Below are positions 1 to 8,893 of a stretch of DNA of 56,218 nucleotides, piece after piece; position 1 is the stretch's first letter, and each line of letters starts with the position of its first letter. The translations under genes were made by a program, and so were the position numbers. The notes under the pieces were generated by a model. It was not told the origin of the DNA, did not search any database, and saw only the letters and a program-made list of their open reading frames with translations. The stretch is from Flavobacteriales bacterium (GTDB lineage: Bacteria > Bacteroidota > Bacteroidia > Flavobacteriales_G > Salibacteraceae). Where the stretch lies: assembly GCA_018660685.1 (NCBI GenBank), contig JABJJW010000019.1:1-56218 (forward strand). Reading direction: 5' to 3'.

Positions 1-696
1 AACTGCTTTGACAGCGAGATCGTTTTGGTTCGTCCACAGAATGATTCCATCACCTTCATGTGGTCAGATTCGAGCGATTCAAAAAAGTACAAGGTTGACA
101 CAACCGAACTTGTCTGGCTTATGGCATTCAATGAATGCGGTTCATGGCAGGACACGATGAACATCATCTTCAATGGTGAAATTCAAACCGAGCTAGGGGA
201 GGACACAACAATCTGCGATGAGGATTCCGTTTTATTGGTGACGAATGATTCATTGGCAACATTTATCTGGAATACTGGTGATTCAAAGGACACACTTTGG
301 AGCGATGTTGGCCAGGACTTCAATTACATCGTTACAATCACCCTACGTGATTGCCAAGCTATTGAGCAGCGCCGAATCATTCCTGACCCGGACTCATGTC
401 CACCAGTCGATTGTGAACTACAAATATCCAACGTGTTCTCGCCCAATGGCGATGGGGTGAATGATAAATTCAAATTGATCTCTGATTGTGAGATTTACGC
501 TTACAATCTCCACATCTTCAACAGATGGGGACAGCTCATTCATTCGACGGCAAATCCGGTTTTCGGCTGGGACGGATTCATCAACGGTGAACAAGCGGCT
601 GAAGGAACTTATTTCTACAAATTAGAATACAAAGACGATGTTGTCATTGACATTGATCGCTACTCTTATCAAGGGAGTTTTACGCTAAAGCGTTAG
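1..696 (+). CDS. T9SS type B sorting-domain surface protein, 3' end
   Basis: The frame is open from the first base, so this is the end of a larger gene that begins outside the window. The last ~90 residues are a gliding-motility-associated C-terminal (type B T9SS) domain: SPNGDGVNDKFKL, then IFNRWGQLI, then a WDG and a GTYFYKLEY strand, ending in SFTLKR at the stop. Established knowledge: this domain directs proteins through the outer membrane by the type IX system and is typical of large adhesins or surface proteins in Bacteroidota. The visible upstream part has Ig/PKD-like strands (TTICDEDSVLL, ATFIWNTGDS) of the kind found in repeated modules. It converges on the OmpA-like gene with a 4-base overlap. 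The specific function cannot be told from the fragment. Confidence 0.9.
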   Translation, partial: NCFDSEIVLVRPQNDSITFMWSDSSDSKKYKVDTTELVWLMAFNECGSWQDTMNIIFNGEIQTELGEDTTICDEDSVLLVTNDSLATFIWNTGDSKDTLWSDVGQDFNYIVTITLRDCQAIEQRRIIPDPDSCPPVDCELQISNVFSPNGDGVNDKFKLISDCEIYAYNLHIFNRWGQLIHSTANPVFGWDGFINGEQAAEGTYFYKLEYKDDVVIDIDRYSYQGSFTLKR

Positions 697-1529
697 CGTC
701 CACCGTTGAACTTAGTCGTCTCGATAATCTGATCAAAGTTGTATTCGAAGATGAACTCAACTCTATCACAAGCCGAATTTCTTCCTGAACCGCTCATGTT
801 ACAAGCTTGAGCGCCTGCCGCTACCATTTGTTTCAACCCTCCTTTTGCGTTCAGGTTTTTGGCAACCATCATGGCCTTGGCAGAGGCTAGATCCAAATCA
901 TCGTCTTGAGTAGCTCCAGTCATTCCGTAAATCTTGAATGGACGATCATCTTGTTCCTTAAGAGCAGAGTACAGTCGATTCATGAATGTTTCTCCCTGAG
1001 CGGTCAACCGTGACTTATCCTCATTGAAAAGAAGTTTGTCAGAAACCAAGACCATAATTCTTGAGCCCTTGTCCAGAATCGATACTTGAGGTTCAGCGTA
1101 GTAAGAGAGTGCGCCCGTAAGCGTTGTTTTCAGTGATTGAAGTTGTCGAGCGTTCACGTTCATCATTTGATCAAATTCCTGATTGGATTCTTGTTCGTGC
1201 ATATTCATCTCCCGATTATGACGATCCTCCATCATCTTTCGCTCCGCCATTGCCAGTTGCTCAGGATTCATATCTGAAAATTGAATTGCTTCTTGTTGAG
1301 ATTCAATCTCTGACATCTTTTCGATCAAAGATCTAATCTCCAATTCCATTTCTTGGATTTGCGCTTGAGCTCCATGAATCTGCATTTTCTGATCCTTATC
1401 AGTGGTTTCAGCAATAGCTCCCGAAGATTCATACTGCTCCAATTTGGATTGGAGATCAGAGTACTTCTTTGAAGAAACACATGATGTGAATAATAGAGTA
1501 GTGGCAACGAACAATGTAAAGTACTTCAT
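693..1529 (-). CDS. OmpA-family lipoprotein with coiled coil
   Basis: 278 aa. The N-terminus is a lipoprotein signal with lipobox LLFTSC (Cys17). Residues ~20-120 are rich in E, Q, M and K and look coiled-coil. The C-terminal ~110 residues resemble an OmpA/MotB domain (LLFNEDKSRLTAQG, then DLASAKAMMVAKNL, then CDRVEFIFEYN), the fold that binds peptidoglycan. The likely role is a periplasmic lipoprotein tethering outer membrane and cell wall. The peptidoglycan-binding Asp/Arg positions can be matched only loosely, so binding is inferred. The ATG at 1529 is directly followed by the signal peptide. Confidence 0.8.
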   Translation of the reverse strand: MKYFTLFVATTLLFTSCVSSKKYSDLQSKLEQYESSGAIAETTDKDQKMQIHGAQAQIQEMELEIRSLIEKMSEIESQQEAIQFSDMNPEQLAMAERKMMEDRHNREMNMHEQESNQEFDQMMNVNARQLQSLKTTLTGALSYYAEPQVSILDKGSRIMVLVSDKLLFNEDKSRLTAQGETFMNRLYSALKEQDDRPFKIYGMTGATQDDDLDLASAKAMMVAKNLNAKGGLKQMVAAGAQACNMSGSGRNSACDRVEFIFEYNFDQIIETTKFNGGR

Positions 1530-1699
1530 AATGTATGATTAGCTGGCAAATATCGCATCCTCAACGATTGAAATTGTCTTCCTCTACATACAAAAACTTA
1601 AAGAGGTGTTAACAGATCGACCATGACCGAATTCGACTTAAAAATTAATTGGTCTGAAAATCAGCATTTTAAGAAGAAATTGTAAAATTATATAGTACT

Positions 1700-1736
1700 A
1701 TGTATTGCCATATACTAAGTAATACATATATATTTG
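1700..1736 (+). promoter_or_regulatory. PadR promoter with inverted-repeat operator candidate
   Basis: A perfect Bacteroidota -7 element TATATTTG lies at 1729-1736, 17 bp before the padR ATG. A TTG at 1705-1707 sits 21 bp upstream of it and is a plausible -33 element. ATGTATT (1700-1706) and AATACAT (1721-1727) form a 7-bp perfect inverted repeat spanning the promoter. PadR operators commonly contain ATGT/ACAT half-sites, so autoregulation is plausible, but this is inference. Confidence 0.5.
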
Positions 1737-1753
1737 TATTGCAATATTTAATT

Positions 1754-2101
1754 ATGAATATAGAAAACTCAAAAGCACAACTTAGAAAAGGAATATTGGA
1801 GTTCTGTGTTCTTGCGTTACTTCAAAAAGAAGAAGCATATCCTTCTGATTTACTCACCTCGTTAAAAGAGGCAGAGTTGATCGTTGTGGAGGGCACGCTT
1901 TATCCACTCTTGAATCGACTCAAGAACGCCGGACTTCTGACCTATCGTTGGGAAGAGTCTACTTCTGGACCACCGAGAAAGTACTACAGTCTTACCGAAC
2001 AAGGTAAGACCTTCTACAAAGAGCTTTCCGTTAGTTGGGAAGAACTCAAAAATGCCGTTGAAATTGTAACAAAACAAACCAAACCCAAAAAATCAAAATG
2101 A
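1754..2101 (+). CDS. PadR family transcriptional regulator
   Basis: 115 aa from ATG 1754. An earlier ATG at 1700 lies inside the promoter and is rejected. The sequence is a PadR winged helix: LRKGILEFCVLALLQ, then EGTLYPLLNRLKNAGLL (recognition helix and wing), then PPRKYYSLTEQGK. The family contains ligand- or stress-responsive repressors. The stop overlaps the ATG of the following PspC-domain gene (ATGA, 2098-2101), so the two are translationally coupled. A PadR/PspC pair is a recurrent arrangement in Bacteroidota, and PadR probably represses its own operon. Confidence 0.9.
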   Translation: MNIENSKAQLRKGILEFCVLALLQKEEAYPSDLLTSLKEAELIVVEGTLYPLLNRLKNAGLLTYRWEESTSGPPRKYYSLTEQGKTFYKELSVSWEELKNAVEIVTKQTKPKKSK

Positions 2102-3843
2102 AAAAGACCGTACAAGTAAATCTAAGCGGTCAGGTTTTCACACTTGACGAAGATGCTTACGAACTGTTATCGGGCTATCTAAAGCAGATAGGTCGCCTTT
2201 ACGAGCGCAGCGCCGGTAAAGATGAAATCCTGTCCGATATCGAATCGCGTATTGCTGAGCTATTAATTTCTTATCAAACTGAACTACGGGAAGTGATTTC
2301 CACTGGTGAAGTCCAGAAGGTCATCGAAATCATGGGCCGACCTGAGCAGTTTGAAGAAGAAGCAGATGAGCCAATGGCGGATACGACATCTACTTCATCA
2401 TCATCATCTTCTTCAGGAGCCGAAAATCGCTCAAGGAGATTATATCGTGATGGAGAAAGACCTGTGATTGGTTGAGTTTGTTCCGGAATCGCATACTACT
2501 TTGGAATAGATCCAATTTGGATTCGACTGGGCTTTGGTCTGTAATTTGTCTTCTTTGGATCGGGATTGTTACTCTACATCGTTCTCTGGATAATTATTCC
2601 TGAGGCGCGAACGACTGCCGAAAAACTCGGCATGAAAGGAGAGCCAGTCAATATTGACAGTATTGGTAAAAAGGTCGAAAGCGAAATTGAATCTTTCGGA
2701 GAGCGAGTATCTGAGGCCAGTGCCAGGTATTCAATAGGATCCGGAAAGAAGATTCAAACTGGAATTGACCGATTTTTCTACTTCCTAGCAGAAATATTCC
2801 GCGGGCTGTTCAATGTGATCAGCAAAGTATTGGGAAGTGCTTTTTTACTTGCAGGACTGGCCATGATCGTATTCATCTTCGCCGCCATTTTTGGTATAGC
2901 AGATGTGGTACACTGGAGTGCAGATAACTGGAGCGCAGATCTCAGCCTTTATGAATGGGGCGACCTGGTATTCAATGCGGGTGAGTGGTTTTCCATTGCC
3001 GTCATTGCAGTTCTCTTATTGATTGGAATGCCTTTTATCGGGTTAGCTTATGGAGGAGCATTAATACTCTTTCCAAGAGCGAGAGTTCCATTCTTGGGAG
3101 CAGCGTTGATGGGTTTATGGTTTATAGGGGTTGTTCTCGCCATATTCACTGGACTAGGAGTCGCACAGGAGTTTTCGAAAACGGAAACGATTGTAGATGA
3201 AATTCAGCTAGAAGAAATGGGCGTAGCGAGCGACACCTTGACTGTAGATGTTGGAGATGATCCGTTCGATATTTCTCCCAAAAGAGCTTATTATTCGAAC
3301 AATGACTTCCTCATGCGTATCAATGATGAAGAGATCATAGTTGGTAATGTTGACTTTGATGTTCTGCCTTCGCACAATGACGAATTTTTACTTGAACTCC
3401 GTCGTTCGGCCCAAGGAAAATCGTTTGAGTCGGCAGAGAGTAATGCAGATGACATTTCGTACAATTTTGAGACGGATTCAACATCGATCACGCTCAATCC
3501 ATACTTCCAGTTTCCACAAGGAGATCTCTTGAGAGCTCAGGAAGTGGAAGTGACGCTCAGGGTTCCTATTGGGAAGGTGATTTTCCTAACCAGTAAGACA
3601 AAGAGAATAATCAATGACATCGAAAATGTCACTGACATGTATGATCCAGACATGGTTGAACACCACTGGGAAATGCGTGCAGAAGGCTTGACTTGTCTTG
3701 ACTGTGAAATGGACAACGACAGAGAAGAATCTCTAGACTCTGTGGAAGGCCGTGAAGAGTGGGAAGACGAATTAGAAGATCGTATTCGCGAAAAAATCGA
3801 GGAAGAAGGGCTCGAAGCGGACATCGATATTCAAATCGACTAA
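2098..3843 (+). pseudogene. PspC-domain membrane protein interrupted by two in-frame stops
   Basis: One reading frame runs from ATG 2098 to the stop at 3841-3843 but is broken by TGA at 2473-2475 and TAA at 2542-2544. Read through, the region is a clear PspC domain: RRLYRDGERPVIG, stop, VCSGIAYYFGIDPIWIRLG, FGL, stop, FVFFGSGLLLYIVLW. The first stop sits where the family has GG (GGA to TGA), the second inside the transmembrane helix. Upstream is a ~90-aa N-terminal domain with a serine-rich linker. Downstream are further membrane segments (~residues 230-370 of the full frame) and a putative adhesin-like C-terminal region. Both halves otherwise look intact with no frameshift. It is either a very recent pseudogene, a split gene or sequence error. 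PspC proteins act in envelope stress at the inner membrane. Confidence 0.8.
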
Positions 3844-3905
3844 AGACCTTTTGGGCTAGCAAACCCATTACACTGATCGTTCTTTACATTGCTGTTTAGT
3901 TAGGT

Positions 3906-3936
3906 GAAACCCCGTCAAACGACGGGGTTTTCTTAT
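3906..3936 (+). terminator. Rho-independent terminator after the PspC gene
   Basis: AAACCCCGTC and GACGGGGTTT form a perfect 10-bp stem around the loop AAAC, followed by a T-rich stretch (TTCTTATTTAT). It lies 62 bp after the PspC stop and ends that unit. A GTG at 3904 that would extend the next gene upstream falls on this hairpin. Confidence 0.85.
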
Positions 3937-4008
3937 TTATTCCCGTTGCCATTAATTATCTTCGCGGCGGCGAAAAGACGGCTTTTCGACCACTTCAATT
4001 TTCAGATT

Positions 4009-6423
4009 ATGGCGCAGACAGAGGCAGCAGAGGATAAGGCAATTACCAGGGACGAGATGAAAGCAGAGGTTTTGGCTGATTATAAGTTGGCCAACTACAG
4101 TCGAGAAATAAGCCTCATGGGAAGACGCGAAGTTCTTACTGGTAAAGCCAAGTTTGGAATTCTTGGCGACGGTAAAGAAGTAGCTCAGATTGCCCTTGCC
4201 AAGTACTGGCAGCCAGGTGATTGGAGATCTGGGTACTATCGCGACCAGACCATGATGATGGCAGCTGGACTGCTGACTGGAGAAGAGTTCTTTGCTCAAC
4301 TTTATGCCGATGCTGACTTGGAACGCGAGCCCGCTTCTGCAGGCCGGATGATGAATGGCCACTATTCAACACGCACACTTGATGCTGAAGGGAATTGGAC
4401 CAATCTGGCTGAGACCCGCAATTCATCGGCTGATATAAGCCCGACGGCAGGGCAAATGCCAAGACTTCTTGGATTGGCGCTGGCGAGTAAGTTTTATCGA
4501 AACAATCCGGAACTCAAAGATCATAACACATTCAGTAACGGTGGCAATGATGTCGCCTTCGGTACAACTGGAGACGCATCCACGTCTGAAGGGCCTTTTT
4601 GGGAGGCTATGAACGCTGCAGGTGTGCTACAAGTGCCTCTCGTGATGTCGGTATGGGATGATGGACATGGCATATCGGTTCCAAAAGAATTTCAAACAGT
4701 TAAGCAAAGTATCAGCGAGGCACTTTCAGGTTTTCAACGGACGGAAGATGCACCTGGATTCGAAATAATTAAGACCAAAGGTTGGGATTACCCACACCTA
4801 ATCCTGACTTATGAAAAGGCAGTGAAGATCGCTCGGGAAGAACAGGTTCCGGTCTTGGTTCACGTGGAAGAAGTAACACAGCCTCAAGGACATTCAACCA
4901 GCGGATCACACGAACGCTACAAATCTGAGGAGCGCCTTCAATGGGAAAAAGATTTTGACCCGATTAAGAAGATGCGCGAGTGGATTGAGGCCAATGGTAT
5001 TGCTTCTAACGAAGAATTGGAAGTACTTGAGAAGTCAGCCAAAAAGGACGCAAGAGATGCGAAGAACAACGCATGGAAAGCATTCCTCAATCCAATGAAG
5101 GATGATAAGGCCGCAGTGATTCAGCTTCTTACGGGTTTAGCCGGAGCAAGCAAGAATGCTGCTTTCATCAATAAGGTGAAAGAAGGATTAGAATCTGAGG
5201 CCGATTCACTTCGAAAAGAAATAATTGAGGCGGCTCGGAAAGGACTTCGTTATGCAAGAGAAGAACAGTCTCCTGCAAAGGCAGCATTGTCTCAATGGAT
5301 TCAGGATAAGATGACTGAAAATGCTGAGCGATATTCTTCTCATTTGTATTCGGAATCAACTGATTCACCATTAAAAGTTGAGCCAGTCCCTGCAGACTTT
5401 TCTGACGATAAGAAGGTGGATGGCCGCGAAATTATTCGTGAGAATTTTGACGCGCTACTCGCTGCAAATCCAGAGCTCATCATCTTCGGAGAAGATTCTG
5501 GAAAGATTGGAGGAGTCAATCAAGGCCTAGAAGGATTACAAGCGAAGTACGGTGATCACCGAGTGTTTGACGTTGGTATTCGAGAGTGCACGATCGTCGG
5601 TCAGGGAATCGGAATGGCCATGCGAGGACTTCGTCCAATTGCTGAGATTCAATACCTCGACTACCTGTTATACGCCCTTCAAGTATTAAGTGACGACCTA
5701 TCCACTCTTCAGTACCGAACAAAGGGAGGTCAAAAGGCCCCGTTGATTATTCGAACAAGAGGTCACCGCCTAGAAGGCATTTGGCACAGTGGTTCCCCTT
5801 TAGGGATGATGATTCACTCATTGAGAGGAATGCACATCTGTGTTCCGAGAAACATGACGCAAGCTGCAGGAATGTATAACACCTTGATGGCTGGTGATGA
5901 TCCTGCCATTGTTGTTGAATCTCTAAATGGCTATCGGCTTAAGGAAGATCTTCCATCCAATCTTGGTGAATTTAGAATCGCCCTTGGAAAAGTGGAAACC
6001 ATGGTTGAAGGAGACGACATCACGATTGTGACTTATGGTTCCATGGTTCGAATGTGCGTTGAAGTTGCCAAACAGCTGAATGAAGTTGGCATAAGCGCTG
6101 AAGTAATCGATGCTCAGACTTTATTGCCTTTTGACATTGGACAAGAGATCGTTGAAAGTGTCAAAAAGACAAACCGCGTTCTCTTCGTTGATGAAGATGT
6201 TCCAGGCGGTGCTAGTGCATATATGATGCAAGAAGTGCTTGAAAAGCAGGGCGGATACGTTCATTTGGATTCGGCTCCAGCGACGCTGAGTGCGAAGGCA
6301 CATCGACCGGCTTATGCTTCGGATGGCGACTATTTCTCGAAACCGTCTCATGACGACATCTTCGAGAAGATTTATTCCATCATGGGCGAAACTGACCCAG
6401 AGCGTTTCCCTGAATTGTATTGA
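4009..6423 (+). CDS. Fused alpha/beta E1 of a 2-oxoacid dehydrogenase
   Basis: 804 aa from ATG 4009. The N-terminal half is an E1-alpha thiamine-diphosphate fold: YYRDQTMMMAAG, then the cofactor motif GDASTSEGPFWEAMNAAG (~residue 188), then VWDDGHGISVP. The C-terminal half (from ~residue 465) is E1-beta: IIFGEDSGKIGGVNQG, then GIRECTIVGQGIGMAMRG, then PLIIRTRGHRLEGIWHSG, and a transketolase C-terminal domain with VLFVDEDVPGGASAYMMQ. Such fused E1 proteins of ~800 aa are standard in Flavobacteriia. They decarboxylate a branched-chain or related 2-oxoacid and pass the acyl group to a lipoyl E2 (not in the window). Substrate choice cannot be fixed from sequence. The longer start at 3904 is rejected because it overlaps the terminator hairpin. 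Confidence 0.9.
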   Translation: MAQTEAAEDKAITRDEMKAEVLADYKLANYSREISLMGRREVLTGKAKFGILGDGKEVAQIALAKYWQPGDWRSGYYRDQTMMMAAGLLTGEEFFAQLYADADLEREPASAGRMMNGHYSTRTLDAEGNWTNLAETRNSSADISPTAGQMPRLLGLALASKFYRNNPELKDHNTFSNGGNDVAFGTTGDASTSEGPFWEAMNAAGVLQVPLVMSVWDDGHGISVPKEFQTVKQSISEALSGFQRTEDAPGFEIIKTKGWDYPHLILTYEKAVKIAREEQVPVLVHVEEVTQPQGHSTSGSHERYKSEERLQWEKDFDPIKKMREWIEANGIASNEELEVLEKSAKKDARDAKNNAWKAFLNPMKDDKAAVIQLLTGLAGASKNAAFINKVKEGLESEADSLRKEIIEAARKGLRYAREEQSPAKAALSQWIQDKMTENAERYSSHLYSESTDSPLKVEPVPADFSDDKKVDGREIIRENFDALLAANPELIIFGEDSGKIGGVNQGLEGLQAKYGDHRVFDVGIRECTIVGQGIGMAMRGLRPIAEIQYLDYLLYALQVLSDDLSTLQYRTKGGQKAPLIIRTRGHRLEGIWHSGSPLGMMIHSLRGMHICVPRNMTQAAGMYNTLMAGDDPAIVVESLNGYRLKEDLPSNLGEFRIALGKVETMVEGDDITIVTYGSMVRMCVEVAKQLNEVGISAEVIDAQTLLPFDIGQEIVESVKKTNRVLFVDEDVPGGASAYMMQEVLEKQGGYVHLDSAPATLSAKAHRPAYASDGDYFSKPSHDDIFEKIYSIMGETDPERFPELY

Positions 6424-6425
6424 TC

Positions 6426-7184
6426 ATGCGGCGTCTGTTGTACCTCGCAATTTTCTTTGCGGTAGCGTCTCAATCTTTCGCTTCTGGGGAGAAGTATCAC
6501 TTATCTCTACAACTTTCTCCCACTTTAGAATGGCTCCGATTTGCGAAATCTGTGAACGCGACAGCATACAACCAATTGTGGGGTGAAAAGCTGAGCTACA
6601 ATTTTGGAATAGAGTACAAACGATTTTTCGACCCTTCTCTCAGCATGAGCTTTGGAGCGATCTATATGAACAAAGGTTTCCGAAACACGATCTACGGAGA
6701 GGATCCAAATGAGCCAGGTGTGGTTAAAAAAATCGGGGCAGCTCTTTCGAGTGTACATATGGTTGGTGTTCCGATTTCCATCAACATTCACCACCGGTTT
6801 AATCGTAAACTGGAGATGATTTATACCGGTGGGTTAACCGGTGCCTATCTGTTGAACGAACAGATCAGAAATAAGTATCAAACTGGAGAAGAGACTCCAG
6901 AGGATGGATTTTTAGACGTGAGCCCTGGGCGGTCAAATTCCAATCTCTACGTCGATTGGTATGTAGGCGCACATGCTGGAATTGGAGTTTCTGGGTACAT
7001 ATCCAAAAGAGTAGTATTAGTCGTTCAGCCGATGTACAGAGTTCAGCTCAACAATGCTCGCGACTACTTAGGTCAGTTTGCGAGCAACGATCCGTTCACC
7101 GCCAAACTGAATAGTTTCGGAATCGATTTTAAAATCGGATATTTCTTCACGAAACAAATCCGAGAACGAAACGACGACTTTTAG
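6426..7184 (+). CDS. Outer-membrane beta-barrel protein, PorT-like
   Basis: 252 aa from ATG 6426, two bases after the E1 stop. The N-terminus MRRLLYLAIFFAVASQSFAS is a clear Sec signal peptide. The rest alternates amphipathic strands (LSYNFGIEYKRFF, SLSMSFGAIYMNKGF, VDWYVGAHAGIGVSGY) and ends in a C-terminal strand FKIGYFF, as in Bacteroidota outer-membrane barrels of the PorT/OMP_b-brl_2 kind. No catalytic residues are expected. It probably sits in an operon with the downstream AlgX-like gene, whose open frame overlaps its end. The specific role is unknown. Confidence 0.7.
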   Translation: MRRLLYLAIFFAVASQSFASGEKYHLSLQLSPTLEWLRFAKSVNATAYNQLWGEKLSYNFGIEYKRFFDPSLSMSFGAIYMNKGFRNTIYGEDPNEPGVVKKIGAALSSVHMVGVPISINIHHRFNRKLEMIYTGGLTGAYLLNEQIRNKYQTGEETPEDGFLDVSPGRSNSNLYVDWYVGAHAGIGVSGYISKRVVLVVQPMYRVQLNNARDYLGQFASNDPFTAKLNSFGIDFKIGYFFTKQIRERNDDF

Positions 7185-7206
7185 CCGCATAGCCTTTATC
7201 ATCCTT

Positions 7207-8274
7207 TTGACTGGACTCGCCTTGATGTTCGTTCAAGCCACAGTCAATATTCCAAAGACTGCTGGATTATCTGGCGCAACAGCTAAGAAACAAGTTCCTG
7301 ATCTTAATTTAAGTTCTTGGTTTTCAGGTGAATTCCAGCGAGCGGTTGCCTTTAATATTGACAAGAAATTTGGATTCAGATCTCCGATTGTGAGGTTCTA
7401 TAATGAGATACGGTACCGGCTTTTCAATGAATTCAACTCCCAGGTTGTGCAAGGAAGTGATGGCTACTTATTCGAGAAAGGATATCGGAAGAGTGTTTGC
7501 GGTCTTGACTTCCTGGGAGAAGAAGAGATTCAGCTTAAGGTCGATTCATTAGAAACATTGAGACTGAGCTTGGAAGAACGAGGCAAGAAACTCTTACTGC
7601 TCATTCCTCCCAATAAATGGAGAGCTTATCAGGATAAGGTTGATTGGGATTGCAAAAAAACCAAAGAAACCAACTACCATGTCTTTTGCGAAAAGCTTTA
7701 CGAACAAGGCTTTTATCTCTTCGATCACATGGATTATTTCAATTGGGAAATGGAGTCTTCTCCATACCCAATGTATACCAGGCAGGGAACTCATTGGAGT
7801 GTGTATGGCGCGGCGACTTCAGGACTCTCCGTCGTGGCATCTTTTCGAAGTGAGGGAATTGATATCCCGAGCATTAGCTTCGATTCTATCGAGCTCGGCG
7901 CGCCGAGGTATTCCGATAAAGACCTCCATAATTTGCTCAACTTAATGAGCCATCCAGATAATGAAAAGGATAGCTTGGCCTATCCAACTCTTGGTTTTAC
8001 AGGAGACCAAAAACCACGCGTCTTGGTCATCGGTGATAGCTACTACTGGACATACCTCTATCTCGGATTGCACGAAGGCTTGTTCCATCCAGAGAGTAAG
8101 TACTTCTACTACAACAGCACTATGTTCCAACAAATCGGCGACCATGGAATAACGGTTACACCCGAGATTCGAGCTTCTGAAATCGAAGAAAGTGATGTTG
8201 TGCTCCTCGTTATGTGCGAGCCATCGTTGGCAGATTTTGGGTACGGGCTTTTGGAGCAGACTCTAATCGATTAG
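7207..8274 (+). CDS. AlgX/AlgJ-type SGNH-hydrolase-like protein
   Basis: ~355 aa. Motifs match the SGNH-like domain of AlgX/AlgJ, enzymes that O-acetylate exported polysaccharides: VVQGSDGYLFEKGY, then LLLIPPNK, then GTHWSVYGA (the His motif), then VLVIGDSYY (the Ser motif). The open frame continues upstream of TTG 7207 through FSRIAFIILL, which completes an N-terminal membrane anchor, back to a stop at 7108-7110. No ATG, GTG or TTG lies in that extension, so the true start may be a rare codon (an ATT at 7141) or translation may be coupled to the upstream barrel gene. No MBOAT (AlgI-like) partner is in the window. Acyl transfer to an envelope glycan is inferred. Confidence 0.7.
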   Translation: MTGLALMFVQATVNIPKTAGLSGATAKKQVPDLNLSSWFSGEFQRAVAFNIDKKFGFRSPIVRFYNEIRYRLFNEFNSQVVQGSDGYLFEKGYRKSVCGLDFLGEEEIQLKVDSLETLRLSLEERGKKLLLLIPPNKWRAYQDKVDWDCKKTKETNYHVFCEKLYEQGFYLFDHMDYFNWEMESSPYPMYTRQGTHWSVYGAATSGLSVVASFRSEGIDIPSISFDSIELGAPRYSDKDLHNLLNLMSHPDNEKDSLAYPTLGFTGDQKPRVLVIGDSYYWTYLYLGLHEGLFHPESKYFYYNSTMFQQIGDHGITVTPEIRASEIEESDVVLLVMCEPSLADFGYGLLEQTLID

Positions 8275-8313
8275 TCATTAAGGCAGCCGAAAGAATTCGT
8301 CTTCGACTCGACC

Positions 8314-8391
8314 GGCAAAAGGAAAGAGGCAAAAGGAAAGATTGCCCCAAAGAAATGCTAAGATGACTTAATGTTCTTGGTCTTTCCTTTT
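8314..8391. repeat. Tandem 14-mer and inverted repeat between genes
   Basis: GGCAAAAGGAAAGA occurs twice in tandem (8314-8327, 8328-8341). AAAAGGAAAGA (8331-8341) is the exact reverse complement of TCTTTCCTTTT at 8381-8391, so the segment can form an 11-bp stem with a 39-nt loop. It lies between the AlgX-like gene and the convergent metF remnant. A weak terminator or a decayed dispersed repeat are both possible. Confidence 0.6.
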
Positions 8392-8436
8392 AACGCTTCT
8401 TAAATCCTCGACCTAAATTGAACCAAGACCGTGGAT

Positions 8437-8883
8437 TTATCCAAAAACCTCCTTCGCAACAATCCCAACGCTTTTGGCTTTCCCCATGGTGTAGTAGTGT
8501 AGCACCGGAACTCCGGCTTCCACCAATTCTTGTGACTGTTGAATGCACCACTTAATTCCAACTTTCCGAACATCCTCATTGGTCTTGCATGCTTCGACTT
8601 GATCTACCAATTCATCTGGCAAATTCACATGAAAGAAGTGTGGGGTTTTATTCAATTGCTTCAACGTAGCAATGGGTTTTAATCCTGGAATAATAGGTAC
8701 GTCGATTCCAACTTCGCGACAGCGGGCAACAAAGTCAAAGTACTTGCTGTTGTCGTAAAAGAGTTGAGTGACGATATACTCAGCACCCAAATCAACCTTC
8801 TTCTTCAGATACTTCAAATCCGATTTAAAATTGGGAGCTTCAAAGTGCTTTTCAGGATAGCCTGCAACGCCTATGCAGAAATC
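8437..8883 (-). pseudogene. metF: Methylenetetrahydrofolate reductase, 3' half only
   Basis: The conserved frame reads DFCIGVAGYPEKHFEAPN, then KVDLGAEYIVTQLFYDN, then DVPIIPGLKPI, then VPVLHYYTM. This is the second half of the MetF TIM barrel (about 145 of ~310 residues). The first half, with its FAD-binding and catalytic N-terminal strands, is absent: similarity stops around 8883, 11 bp before the stop codon of the upstream rhomboid gene. MetF reduces 5,10-methylene-THF to 5-methyl-THF for methionine synthesis, and this half-barrel should be inactive. The fragment itself shows no internal stops, so the loss is recent or the junction is an assembly artefact. Confidence 0.85.
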
Positions 8884-8893
8884 GGTTAGAGCC

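Noticed and set aside
2473-2475. TGA as selenocysteine or recoded codon in the PspC gene
   Set aside because: The family has Gly there, a second stop (TAA) follows, and no SECIS-like structure or reason for recoding was seen.
3904-4008. N-terminal extension of the E1 gene from GTG 3904
   Set aside because: The GTG and following codons lie in a perfect 10-bp rho-independent terminator; conserved sequence begins after ATG 4009.
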